A DNA stretch of 64,000 nt from Effusibacillus lacus (GCF_002335525.1 NZ_BDUF01000086.1:1-64000), one strand, 5' to 3'; counted from the stretch's first letter, positions 17,865 to 26,509 are shown. The notes: generated by a model from the letters alone, not told the origin. Numbers and translations: made by a program.

Positions 17865-18947
17865 ATGATAAGTATCATCATACCCACTTATAATGAGAAA
17901 GCTAACATTCCCATTTTGTCCCGTCGCATTCGCGGGGCGCTGAACGGGGAAGCGTACGAGGTAATTTTTGTGGATGACAGTACGGATGATACGCCGGCTG
18001 TTCTTGCAGAGATAAGCGGACGGTATCCGGAATTCCGCTATATTCACCGCGAGCGGGAAACAGGGTTGGCCACCGCAGTGATTCGGGGGTTTGAAGAGGC
18101 GAAAGGGGAGATTCTTGCGGTTATGGATGCCGACCTGCAGCATCCGCCCGAGCTTCTGACGGAGATGCTGGCCAGTATCCAGCGGGGTGCCGAACTGGTT
18201 TTGCCCAGCCGCTTCCTGAGCGGTGGCGGAGATAAAGGCCTCCGGTTCCACAGGAAAGTGGTGGCCAAAGGGGCGCGTCTGATCGCGCAGCTTGCCCTGA
18301 AGCGGGTACGCAGGGTGACGGATCCAATGAGCGGTTTTTTTATGCTTCGCAGGCATGTTTTGCATGGAATTGAATGGAATCCCATCGGTTGGAAAATCTT
18401 AATAGAGATCCTGGTCAAAGGGCAGTATTCCTCTGTGGCCGAAATTCCCTATGAGTTTCAACAGCGTCAAGGTGAGCAATCAAAAATGAGTCTGCGAGAA
18501 CAGATCAATTATTTGCGGCATGTGTATCGTCTTGTCAGGAACAGCCCGGAAGACCGGCGGCTGTTTATGTTCCTGCTGGTGGGGCTGTCGGGTGTGGCTG
18601 TCAATCTGTTTAGTTTTGGGATTCTGTATTCGATAACTCGTTTCTCCGCTTTGTGGTCAGGCTTTCTCTCATCTTTGTTTGCCATGACTTCCAACTTTCT
18701 GCTGAACGATACGTTTACGTGGCCAGGGGACAAGCTGGGATCAGCAATCGTTAGATACATCAAATACGTTCTGATCTCCACAGTTGGAATCGGGGTGAAT
18801 CTTGTGACCTTGTATCTTTTGCACTCAAGGTTTGGCGTGAATGCTCTGGCATCCAACGCGATCGGAATTGCGGTTGCCACCGGATGGAACTTCGGGATGA
18901 ACAGCATATGGACCTGGCGGGAGGCGCTTAGACATGTCAGAATTTAA
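17865..18947 (+). CDS. polyprenyl-phosphate glycosyltransferase (GT2) fused to GtrA domain
   Basis: The 360-residue protein has a GT-A fold (about 1-225) with IIIPTYNE, DDSTDD and the metal site MDADLQHPPELL, as in dolichol-phosphate mannose synthases. Four C-terminal membrane helices (about 240-355) form a GtrA domain, thought to help flip the lipid-linked sugar. GGAGGGC precedes the ATG at 17865. It overlaps manC by 14 bp, so GDP-mannose is the likely donor and polyprenyl phosphate the acceptor. The sugar is inferred from context. Confidence 0.85.
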   Translation: MISIIIPTYNEKANIPILSRRIRGALNGEAYEVIFVDDSTDDTPAVLAEISGRYPEFRYIHRERETGLATAVIRGFEEAKGEILAVMDADLQHPPELLTEMLASIQRGAELVLPSRFLSGGGDKGLRFHRKVVAKGARLIAQLALKRVRRVTDPMSGFFMLRRHVLHGIEWNPIGWKILIEILVKGQYSSVAEIPYEFQQRQGEQSKMSLREQINYLRHVYRLVRNSPEDRRLFMFLLVGLSGVAVNLFSFGILYSITRFSALWSGFLSSLFAMTSNFLLNDTFTWPGDKLGSAIVRYIKYVLISTVGIGVNLVTLYLLHSRFGVNALASNAIGIAVATGWNFGMNSIWTWREALRHVRI

Positions 18948-20013
18948 CGTAATTGTGATGGCAGGAGGCAAAGGGGAGCGATTCTGGCCGCTTAGCCGGA
19001 CGCAGTGGCCCAAGCAATTTTTGACGATTGCCGGAAACCGGTCGATGCTGCAGATGACGGTAGACCGTCTGCGCAAACTGGTTCCGTTGGATAAGATCCA
19101 CGTGGTTACCAATTCCAACTACCGAAATCTTGTACTGCTGCAACTGCCGGAACTGCCTGAAGCGAATATCCTGCTGGAGCCGGTCGGACGGGACACAGCC
19201 GCCTGCATCGGGCTGGCCGCTTACAAGATTGCCGCCTTGTATCCGGACAGCGAACTGTTGATTGTTCCGGCAGATCATTATGTGGAAGATGAAAGGGAAT
19301 TTGTCCGAAGCATTGAAAAAGGGCGCAGTGTGCTAAGGGCTACCCGAGGCATTGTAACCATGGGGATTAAACCTACGTATCCAGAAACGGGGTACGGGTA
19401 TATGCAGGTGTCGCTCCGGGATGAGGACCGTTTTTTCTCGTCGTTCAAGGTGGAGCGCTTCCTGGAGAAGCCCAACCGGGAAACGGCCGAATACTTTATT
19501 GACCAGCCGGATTATTTCTGGAACAGCGGGATGTTCCTGTGGCATACGGATACGATCAGAGACATGATTGGCCGATTTTTGCCCGACTTGTACAAGGGTT
19601 TGGAAACCATCCGCCCGGCTCTCGGCACAAAGAACGAGCAAGCGGTGCTGGAGCAGGTGTATCCCCGGCTGCCGGCCATCTCCATCGATTATGGCGTTAT
19701 GGAAAAAGCGGACAACATCCGGATGGTCCCCTGCGATTTCCGTTGGAACGATGTGGGCAGCTGGGGGGCTTTGGAGAAAATCTCACAGCGCGACATGCAC
19801 GACAATGTGATTCAGGGAAACGTGGTGAATCTCGACACCTATGACTGCATCATTCACAGCAAAGGGAACAAGCTGATCGCCACGTTGGGAATCCAGGACA
19901 TCATTATCGTGGACACGGAAGACATTACACTGGTGTGCTCCAAGTACCGGTCCCAGCATATCAAAGAGCTGATCAAGGAATTGAAGAGGCAGAAGATGGA
20001 GGCGTATCTGTGA
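18934..20013 (+). CDS. manC: mannose-1-phosphate guanylyltransferase
   Basis: The 359-residue enzyme makes GDP-mannose from mannose-1-phosphate and GTP. MAGGKGERFWPLSR (nucleotide binding), EPVGRDTAACIGLAA, GYGYMQ, VERFLEKP and YFWNSGMFLW match the GMP family. The C-terminal phosphomannose isomerase domain of long AlgA/ManC types is absent. It overlaps the upstream GT2-GtrA gene by 14 bp, so both are one transcription unit. Confidence 0.9.
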   Translation: MSEFNVIVMAGGKGERFWPLSRTQWPKQFLTIAGNRSMLQMTVDRLRKLVPLDKIHVVTNSNYRNLVLLQLPELPEANILLEPVGRDTAACIGLAAYKIAALYPDSELLIVPADHYVEDEREFVRSIEKGRSVLRATRGIVTMGIKPTYPETGYGYMQVSLRDEDRFFSSFKVERFLEKPNRETAEYFIDQPDYFWNSGMFLWHTDTIRDMIGRFLPDLYKGLETIRPALGTKNEQAVLEQVYPRLPAISIDYGVMEKADNIRMVPCDFRWNDVGSWGALEKISQRDMHDNVIQGNVVNLDTYDCIIHSKGNKLIATLGIQDIIIVDTEDITLVCSKYRSQHIKELIKELKRQKMEAYL

Positions 20014-20090
20014 GGAACTTGTCCGTATCCATGGCACACCCCCTTTTGCTTCCAGTTCAATGCAGGAAACAAAAAGGGAGGGTGTCCGGG

Positions 20091-20228
20091 TTACTTGCCG
20101 CGGATGAATTGCCGCACGCTTTGGCGGTAGCGGGGACGGACCCGCACAAATCGATATCTGGCCGAATACCTTCCAAGGTAAAAGAAAACAGGAATGGAAA
20201 TGAGTGCAAGAGCCAGTTCCACCTTCAT
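20091..20228 (-). CDS. 45-residue putative small membrane protein
   Basis: A short frame starts at 20228 with GAGGAGGAGGG 7 nt upstream. It begins MKVELALALISIPVFFYLG, a single membrane span, followed by a very basic tail (RYSARYRFVRVRPRYRQSVRQ). No family was recognised. The strong ribosome site and coherent composition argue for a real gene. A GC-rich inverted repeat (20030-20085) follows its stop. Confidence 0.5.
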   Translation of the reverse strand: MKVELALALISIPVFFYLGRYSARYRFVRVRPRYRQSVRQFIRGK

Positions 20229-20320
20229 TTGGTCGCCCTCCTCCTCAGACACGGGTATGGATGTTAGAGCATATGTTGGGGATATTTAAAATATACCTAC
20301 TTTAATCGCTGTCGGCTGTC

Positions 20321-20329
20321 TGATATAAT
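20321..20329 (+). promoter_or_regulatory. extended -10 promoter of the tagO/wecA-like gene
   Basis: TGA followed by a perfect TATAAT; the -35 region (TTTAAT) is poor. It lies 40 bp ahead of the chosen start. Confidence 0.5.
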
Positions 20330-20368
20330 GGTAGGGATTATCAGACTGAGGTGGGAGGCCAGTTCAAT

Positions 20369-21322
20369 ATGCAGCACGTATTCACGTTCACTCTTGCCTT
20401 TCTCATCGTCTATGCCCTTGTTCCCGTTATGCGCAATCTCGCACTGAAGACAGGATTTGTTGACGTGCCGAACCAACGGAAAATACATAGAGATCCCATC
20501 CCGCTGCTCGGAGGAGCGGCTATGTTTGTGGGCTTTTTTGCCACCACCATGGTGATGGGAGAAATTAACCGGGAGTATATTGGATTGGCTTTGGGAGCCC
20601 TGGTGATTTTTCTGGTGGGGCTGGTGGACGACTACGCCAAAACCAGGGGCAAGGATTTTCCGGCGCTGCCCAAATTCGTGGGACAGTTGCTGGCCGCTAC
20701 TGTCCTGATCTCTTTCGATATCCGGATTGAGGGAATCACCGTCCCTTTTGGCAGCGGGGCGGGTTATTACGAATTTGATACTTGGCTGTCGGTAGTGGGC
20801 ACCCTGCTTTGGGTTGTGGGAATCACCAACATGTTCAATTTCCTCGACGGAGTTGACGGGTTGGCGGGCGGCATTGCTGCCATTTCAGCCACAACGCTGC
20901 TGTTCATATCCCTGTTAAAAGGACAAACCACAAGTGCCATGTTTGCCGTAACACTCATTGCCATTTCGCTGGCTTTTCTGCGCCACAATTTCCATCCCGC
21001 CCAGATTTTCATGGGGGATTCGGGTGCGACATTCCTGGGATTCACCCTGGCTGCGATTGCGGTGGAAGGGGCATTCAAGGCGGCGACGCTGGTGTCGGTA
21101 GCCGTTCCCGTCCTGGCGCTGGGTGTGCCGATCTTTGATTTCTTCTATGTTACGATCAAACGAATCAAGGAACATCGGCCCATTCACAAAGCGGACAAAG
21201 CCCATACTTTCCACCAGTTGATGCGATCGGGCATGAACCAGATTCAAACGGTGGCGTTCCTGTATCTGCTGGGAATCTGTTTCTCTCTCGCATCGATTAT
21301 TGTGGTGTTGGTCAACAGGTGA
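20369..21322 (+). CDS. undecaprenyl-phosphate GlcNAc-1-phosphate transferase (TagO/WecA type)
   Basis: The 317-residue polytopic enzyme transfers a HexNAc-1-phosphate from its UDP-sugar to undecaprenyl phosphate, starting teichoic acid or other cell-surface glycans. About ten hydrophobic segments and the motifs VDVPNQRKIH, GLVDDYAKTRGKDFPALPKF, NMFNFLDGVDGLAGG and KAHTFHQLMRSG are present. The ATG at 20369 is preferred over a GTG 18 nt upstream because GGGAGG is 9 nt before it. A sco1 gene follows 11 bp later. Confidence 0.87.
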   Translation: MQHVFTFTLAFLIVYALVPVMRNLALKTGFVDVPNQRKIHRDPIPLLGGAAMFVGFFATTMVMGEINREYIGLALGALVIFLVGLVDDYAKTRGKDFPALPKFVGQLLAATVLISFDIRIEGITVPFGSGAGYYEFDTWLSVVGTLLWVVGITNMFNFLDGVDGLAGGIAAISATTLLFISLLKGQTTSAMFAVTLIAISLAFLRHNFHPAQIFMGDSGATFLGFTLAAIAVEGAFKAATLVSVAVPVLALGVPIFDFFYVTIKRIKEHRPIHKADKAHTFHQLMRSGMNQIQTVAFLYLLGICFSLASIIVVLVNR

Positions 21323-21333
21323 AGGTGATTTCA

Positions 21334-21945
21334 ATGGAATCAGCATTACGGAAAGCGGCGAATGTGTTGATTGTGGTACTGGCGCTTGCGGTGATAGGGG
21401 GACTGGCCTACTGGATCTGGTGGGGCAGTACCCGGTTGCCGGTTATCGAAAGAGCGCCAAACTGGACCCTTGCCAATATTGAAAGCGGACAACAGGAGTC
21501 GCTCCAGTCATTGGGCAACAAAGTCAAACTGGTGGAGTTCATTTTCCTGAACTGTCCCGATATTTGTCCGACCACAACCGTGAATATGGTCGCCATGCAG
21601 GAGGAATTGAACAAACGGAAACTGTTTGGTTCCGATGTGGTATTTGTGGGAATCACCTTTGATCCGGGACGGGACACACCGGAAGCGATCAAGAAATACG
21701 CCGACACCATGCAGGTTGACTGGAAGGGTTGGAAGTTCTACAGGGGAACGGAAGCGGAGACGCAGAAAGTTCTGGCGGATTACAAGATCTTTGCAGAGAA
21801 ACAGCCGGACGGAAGCTACGTCCATCCTGTAAGGTCCCTGTTCCTGATCGACCGCAACAACAATATTCGCAAGATCTACTCCATGGGAGAGAAGATGGAT
21901 AAAGAAGAGGTTTTGAAAGACATCAGGCAGTTGGCTAAGGAATAA
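21334..21945 (+). CDS. SCO1/SenC family protein
   Basis: The 203-residue protein has one N-terminal membrane anchor (about 8-28) and an extracellular thioredoxin-like domain. NCPDICPTT provides the CxxxC copper/redox cysteines and HPVRSLFLID the third copper ligand. Sco proteins help load the CuA site of cytochrome c oxidase or act as thiol reductants. AAGGTG precedes the ATG at 21334. It follows the tagO-like gene closely, and a strong terminator ends the unit. Confidence 0.88.
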   Translation: MESALRKAANVLIVVLALAVIGGLAYWIWWGSTRLPVIERAPNWTLANIESGQQESLQSLGNKVKLVEFIFLNCPDICPTTTVNMVAMQEELNKRKLFGSDVVFVGITFDPGRDTPEAIKKYADTMQVDWKGWKFYRGTEAETQKVLADYKIFAEKQPDGSYVHPVRSLFLIDRNNNIRKIYSMGEKMDKEEVLKDIRQLAKE

Positions 21946-21962
21946 CATCCATTCAGAGATGT

Positions 21963-21999
21963 GGGGCTGTCCCAATATGGGACAGCCCCTTCGTTTGTT
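21963..21999 (+). terminator. terminator after sco1
   Basis: GGGGCTGTCCC and GGGACAGCCCC form a perfect 11-bp stem around AATAT, followed by a T-rich tail. Confidence 0.85.
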
Positions 22000-22015
22000 T
22001 TGCCGCTTTTCTTAG

Positions 22016-22068
22016 TTGACAATCTGAACCAACTCGCATATTCTAACATTAAAATAAATGTTTGAATG
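22016..22068 (+). promoter_or_regulatory. promoter and CadC-type operator of the metal-resistance operon
   Basis: TTGACA (22016-22021), 17 bp, then TATTCT (22039-22044) form a sigma-A promoter. Overlapping the expected start site is the palindrome CATT-A-AAA, six bases, TTT-G-AATG at 22047-22068. It closely resembles ArsR/CadC operators (AT-rich, imperfect 12-2-12-like repeats with TTTGAATG). Repressor bound here would block initiation until metal binds. Confidence 0.75.
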
Positions 22069-22084
22069 AATGGTGGCGAAATGG

Positions 22085-22471
22085 ATGAGTCAATACCAGC
22101 CAACAGATGTTTGTGAGATTTTTTGTTATGACGAGGCAAAAGTGAACAGACTGCGCGGTCAAACTGAGGTTCCGCAGGGCATCTCATCGATTTTCAAAGC
22201 GTTGGCGGATGATACCCGCTTTCGCATTGCATATGCCCTTTCGCTGGAAGATGAATTGTGCGTGTGCGATGTGGCGAATATTATCGGAACAACGGTCGCC
22301 AACGCGTCCCACCACCTGCGGGTTTTGCGGAACAACGGTCTGGCAAGCCACCGGAAAGAAGGGAAGATGGTGTTTTATGCCCTTGCTGACGCTCATGTGA
22401 AGACCATAATCCGCATGGCCTTTGACCATTCTCAGGAGATGCGCCCCAACGCGCACCCGGCAGGAAGATAG
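22085..22471 (+). CDS. cadC: ArsR/SmtB family metal-sensing repressor, CadC-like
   Basis: The 128-residue winged-helix repressor carries both cysteine pairs of CadC: TDVCEIFCYD near the N-terminus and ELCVCDVAN on the third helix. Together they bind Cd, Pb or Zn thiolates. The recognition helix is in ANASHHLRVLRNNGL. The ATG at 22085 is chosen, with GGTGG 8 nt upstream, since an earlier in-frame ATG overlaps the operator edge. The gene heads a cadC-CDF-cadA cluster with a matching operator, pointing to autoregulation. Confidence 0.9.
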   Translation: MSQYQPTDVCEIFCYDEAKVNRLRGQTEVPQGISSIFKALADDTRFRIAYALSLEDELCVCDVANIIGTTVANASHHLRVLRNNGLASHRKEGKMVFYALADAHVKTIIRMAFDHSQEMRPNAHPAGR

Positions 22472-22480
22472 GGGGACATT

Positions 22481-23464
22481 GTGTTGAGACTTCATGAGGA
22501 TCGTCACGACCACGATCATCACAATGACCATGAACACGGCCACGATCATCACCATCACCATCATGGATTTGGGCATCATCGCCACGGTGGGGACGACAAG
22601 CGGTCTTTGACAATCGCGTTGACCATCACCAGCATCATTCTGGTGGCGGAGGTAATTGGAGGTTTTATCACCAACAGTTTGGCTCTTTTGTCAGATGCCG
22701 CCCACATGTTCAGTGATGTGGCTGCCTTGGGACTGAGTTTGCTTGCCCTTTGGTTTGCCGCAAAGCCTGCGACCATGGAACGGACCTTTGGTTTCTACCG
22801 GGCGGAGGTGCTGGCCGCTTTACTGAATGGGATCACACTGATTGTGGTATCGCTGTTTATCTTTTGGGAAGCGTATGAGCGCTTTCTCCATCCGCCACAA
22901 GTGCAGAGCGGCTTGATGATCACTGTGGCAACCATTGGTTTGGCGGCCAATCTGGTGAGTGCGTGGGTGCTTTCCCGGGGAGACCGGCATCACCACAACC
23001 TGAACGTTCGGGGTGCTTTTCTGCACGTTCTGGGTGATGCGTTGGGGTCGGCAGGGGCCATAGCGGCGGGAGTTATTATGCTGGTAACCGGTTGGTATTA
23101 TGCGGATCCGATTATCAGCGTAATGATCGGGCTGTTGGTGCTGATCAGTTCTTACCGTTTGTTGCGGGATACGGTGCATGTGCTGCTTGAAGGAACTCCC
23201 ACCCATATTGACCTGCGGAAGGTAAAACAGACGATGTCTTGTGTAGCCGGAGTTCAACAAGTTCACGATTTGCATGTCTGGACCGTTTCCTCCGGTTTCA
23301 TCAGCATGAGCGGGCATGTGGTAATTGACAAAGAACGGGACAGCCAGGCGGTACTTCATGAATTGGGGGCCGTGCTCAGGGAAAAATTCGGTCTCGCCCA
23401 CACGACCATCCAGATTGAGACAGAGAATCTGCACCCTGAGAAGGATCATTGCACCCATTGCTGA
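22481..23464 (+). CDS. czcD: cation diffusion facilitator (CzcD/ZitB-type) exporter
   Basis: The 327-residue membrane protein exports Zn, Cd or Co in exchange for protons. The first 40 residues are a His-rich metal-chelating tail. Six membrane spans follow, with metal-site residues in LLSDAAHMFSDV (span 2) and FLHVLGDALGSAG (span 5), and a cytosolic ferredoxin-like domain ends in a CTHC tail. The GTG at 22481 has a GGGGGA ribosome site and follows the repressor stop by 9 bp. Confidence 0.92.
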   Translation: MLRLHEDRHDHDHHNDHEHGHDHHHHHHGFGHHRHGGDDKRSLTIALTITSIILVAEVIGGFITNSLALLSDAAHMFSDVAALGLSLLALWFAAKPATMERTFGFYRAEVLAALLNGITLIVVSLFIFWEAYERFLHPPQVQSGLMITVATIGLAANLVSAWVLSRGDRHHHNLNVRGAFLHVLGDALGSAGAIAAGVIMLVTGWYYADPIISVMIGLLVLISSYRLLRDTVHVLLEGTPTHIDLRKVKQTMSCVAGVQQVHDLHVWTVSSGFISMSGHVVIDKERDSQAVLHELGAVLREKFGLAHTTIQIETENLHPEKDHCTHC

Positions 23465-23513
23465 CGGAACGCATAAAGACTGTTCGATGAAGAACCCAAC
23501 GGGGGTGGAGAGA

Positions 23514-25622
23514 ATGGCAACTGCAGAGGGAATTCAAAAACAATATCGCCTGACAGGTCTCTCCTGAGCGAGTTGTGCCGCGAAGATCGAGCGGCATGTC
23601 CGGGCGTTGCCTGGCGTCAAGGAAGCGAATCTGAACTTTGCGGCAGCCAGATTGTCGGTGGTGGGAACCATCTCGGATAAGGAACTGCAAAGGGAAGTAA
23701 AGAAAGTGGAAGACGTCACCCTCAATCCGGTGGGAGCCCCTCAATCAACAGAGAAGCGAACCTTTTGGGAAGAGAATCGCAAGGCTGTTACCACAGGGCT
23801 TTCGTTGGTGGCGCTGGTACTGGGATTCGTATTGGGAGCCGAAGGGGGGGCAGGGAAGGGGTTATTGCTTGCGGCAGCCGCAGCAGGCGGCTATGCAGTG
23901 GCTCTTAAAGGAATTCGCAATCTGCTCCGGCTGGAGTTTGACATGAATGTGCTGATGACCACCGCCATCACAGGGGCGATCTGGATCGGGGAATGGAAAG
24001 AAGCGGCTGTCGTGGCCTTCCTGTTTGCCGTCAGTGAGATGCTCGAGTCCTATTCCATGGAGAAAGCACGGCAATCGATCCGCTCTCTCATGGATATCGC
24101 CCCGAAGGAGGCGACGGTGATCCGCAACGGAGAGGAAATTCCAATACCGGTTGAAGAACTGGCGGTTGACGATACGATCCTTGTCCGACCGGGAGAAAAA
24201 ATCCCCATCGACGGGATCATTATGGAAGGACAGTCTTCTTTCAACGAGGCGGCCATTACAGGAGAATCAATGCCGGTTGAGAAATCGGCAGGAGATGCCG
24301 TATATGCCGGAACCCTGAACCAGCAAGGGGCTATTCGTGTTCGAGTAACAAAACTGGCAGAGGACACAACGATCGCCAAGATCATTCACCTGATGGAGGA
24401 AGCACAGAACCAGCGGGCACCGGCGCAAGCCTTTGTCGATAAATTCGCCAGGTACTACACACCGGCGGTGATTGTCCTGGCTGTTGGGATTGCCCTTATA
24501 CCGCCCCTGTTCTTTGCGGGGGAATGGAACAAGTGGATCTATCAAGCATTGGCGCTGCTGGTGGTTGCCTGCCCCTGTGCGCTGGTAGTGTCAACGCCCG
24601 TTGCCATTGTGTCGGCAATTGGTTCGGCAGCCAAACATGGCGTGTTGATCAAGGGCGGGGTGTTTCTGGAGGAAGCGGGAAACCTGAGGGCCGTGGCGTT
24701 TGACAAAACAGGCACATTGACCAAAGGGGAACCTGTTGTTACAGACCTTCTTCCGTTTGATGGATGGCACGGGAAGGAACTCCTTCGCATTGCCGCCAGC
24801 TTGGAAAAGCTATCGGAGCATCCACTGGCGAAAGCTGTCGTGAGACAAGCGGAGGCACAAGGGATCACCCTGCAACCGGTCCTTGAGTTTGCCGCCATCC
24901 CCGGGAAAGGAGCAGCGGGAACCATTAGCGGGGAATCTTATTATATCGGGAACCCCCGCTTGTTTGAAGAAATGCATGTCGATATCTCACCGATTCAGGA
25001 GTCTGTTGCCTCTTTACAAGCCCAAGGCAAAACGGTTATGATTCTTGGAACCGGCACCCGGGTTCTCGGCTTGCTGGCGGTGGCTGATCAGCTCAGGGAG
25101 AACGCAAAGCATACCGTTGACGAGTTGAAACAGGCTGGCATCAAGCAAACGATCATGTTGACCGGGGACAACCGGAGAACAGCGCATGCCATGGCGGAGC
25201 AAGCAGGTGTGGATGAACACTACGGAGAGCTGCTTCCGGAGCACAAGCTCGCGATGGTGAAGCAATTACGGGAAGCATACGGCAAAGTCGCCATGGTGGG
25301 CGATGGCATCAATGACGCACCGGCTCTTGCAACCGCAACTGTAGGAATTGCGATGGGAGGTGCCGGAACCGATACGGCGCTGGAAACGGCCGACATTGTG
25401 CTGATGGCCGACGATCTGTCGAAACTTCCGTTCACAATCCGGTTAGGGCGTCGTGCTGTAAGGATCATCAAACAAAACATCACCTTCGCGCTGGTTACCA
25501 AATTGCTTGCGGTTCTGCTGGTCTTCCCGGGTTGGCTGACGCTCTGGCTGGCGATACTGGCCGATATGGGAGCCACGATTCTTGTGACATTAAACGGTAT
25601 TCGCTTATTGAAGAACAGGTAA
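23514..25622 (+). CDS. cadA: CadA-type heavy-metal P1B-ATPase with an in-frame TGA at the first metal-binding Cys
   Basis: The frame from ATG 23514 (ribosome site GGTGGAG) reads [17 protein letters not shown], then TGA at 23565, then [24 protein letters not shown] and on to 25622 without change of frame. In the family the TGA position is the first Cys of the HMA-domain CxxC, so TGC has become TGA, or UGA encodes selenocysteine. The rest is intact: membrane helices, [29 protein letters not shown] and [10 protein letters not shown], about 702 residues if read through. If not read through, a start after the stop (for instance TTG 23607) would make an ATPase without the HMA domain, but no good ribosome site is seen there. 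Likely substrates are Cd, Zn or Pb. Confidence 0.85.
23565..23598 (+). other. in-frame TGA and following hairpin (SECIS-like candidate)
   Basis: TGA at 23565-23567 is followed after 8 nt by TGCCGC (23576-23581), a 9-nt loop starting with G (GAAGATCGA) and GCGGCA (23591-23596). Two G.U pairs can lengthen the stem. Bacterial SECIS elements need such a hairpin just after UGA with a G early in the loop; here the loop starts 14 nt after the TGA, slightly closer than the usual range. It may be coincidence. Confidence 0.3.
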
Positions 25623-25623
25623 G

Positions 25624-25650
25624 AGGGGCGGTTGCCCCTGACTTTTTTCT
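25624..25650 (+). terminator. hairpin with T tract between cadA and the rhodanese gene
   Basis: AGGGGC, GGTT loop, GCCCCT, then GACTTTTTTC. It could terminate cadA transcription or reduce read-through into the next gene, which starts only 20 bp later. Confidence 0.6.
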
Positions 25651-25669
25651 GTGTTGGGAGGCATGTGCG

Positions 25670-25996
25670 GTGCAAGTTCGTGTGTACACAAATGTTCCGG
25701 CAGCTCTTGGGGCCGATTTTTTGAAGGAGAAGAAGGATCTTGTGCTGCTGGATGTCAGGCAGCCGGAAGAGTATGAGGCAGGGCACATTCCAGGTGCGGT
25801 GCTAATCCCGCTTGGTGAGCTGGAATCCCGGATTGACGAGTTGGACAAGGAAAAGGAATATTTGGTGATCTGCCGCAGCGGCAGACGCAGTGTGATGGCG
25901 TGCCATCTGTTGAATGAACGGGGGTTCGACAAACTGTTCAATCTGCAGGGGGGCATGCTGGAATGGACAGCGGAAGTGACAAGAAGCCAGAGATGA
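25670..25996 (+). CDS. single-domain rhodanese-like sulfurtransferase
   Basis: The 108-residue protein has one rhodanese domain: LLDVRQPEEYEAGHIPGA, then the active-site loop ICRSGRRS with the catalytic Cys, and a C-terminal NLQGGMLEW. GlpE/PspE-type enzymes move sulfane sulfur between thiols or cyanide. GTG at 25670 is chosen as start because GGGAGG is 9 nt upstream. Its place behind the metal ATPase hints at thiol or sulfide metabolism tied to metal stress; this is inference. Confidence 0.85.
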   Translation: MQVRVYTNVPAALGADFLKEKKDLVLLDVRQPEEYEAGHIPGAVLIPLGELESRIDELDKEKEYLVICRSGRRSVMACHLLNERGFDKLFNLQGGMLEWTAEVTRSQR

Positions 25997-26075
25997 TTCC
26001 TCCGACTTCACCTTTTCCAAAAGTTTGGTGGGATGTTTCTATGACCGTGGTTCGGTTTACATAATACATCCAATG

Positions 26076-26269
26076 AAAAATAGGACTGAAAGTCAGCCTT
26101 ATTTTTGATTATTTGATTTTCACATCAAGAATAGGGGGGATTTTCAGTCTTATTCGGGTGAGTTTCGAGGTGTAAAAGTAAAAACTAGCATATAGGACTG
26201 AATAAAAGTCCTATTTCTGGGTGTTCCTTTGTCTCGACAAGATAAGCCTGATATTCAGTCCTGTTTTTT
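26076..26269. repeat. array of four related palindromic repeats
   Basis: Four hairpin units share the theme ATAGGACTGA ... TCAGTCCTATT: about 26076-26106, 26130-26154, 26191-26216 and 26240-26269, at intervals of 50 to 60 bp. Units 1 and 3 keep the left arm best, units 2 and 4 the right arm. The last is followed by six T residues and might end transcription. No coding capacity is evident in 25997-26396. Confidence 0.65.
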
Positions 26270-26396
26270 CTTGCCTTTGCAGTTGCGAGGCAATCACAGC
26301 ACACCGAACCCTCCCTCACAACAGACAAATACTCAAAAACCGGGTTCGGAATTGGGTCAGAACGGGTTCGATCCCGGTAAAGATGTAGAATAAGAG

Positions 26397-26417
26397 CGCC
26401 GCCCTTGGCGGCTTTTT
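26397..26417 (+). terminator. rho-independent terminator
   Basis: GCCGCC, CTT loop, GGCGGC and TTTTT. It separates the repeat array from the regulator gene downstream. Confidence 0.75.
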
Positions 26418-26509
26418 ATGTCGATATTTCTCGGGAAATGGAGAAACAGAAGCAAGGATTTGGACGCGATCCCTCGAATATGATTATTGACAGAACAGGG
26501 GGCGGACAT

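Noticed and set aside
16692-18365. Extended 557-codon version of the PIG-V-like protein
   Set aside because: The extra N-terminus runs antisense through the well-supported GT2-GtrA gene and lacks membrane or family features; GTG 17825 has a ribosome site.
26076-26269. CRISPR array
   Set aside because: Repeats are divergent palindromes with unequal spacers and there are no cas genes.
26364-26390. Sequence ACGGGTTCGATCCCGG resembling a tRNA T-arm
   Set aside because: No acceptor, D-arm or anticodon arm can be built around it; at most it is a tRNA scar or coincidence.
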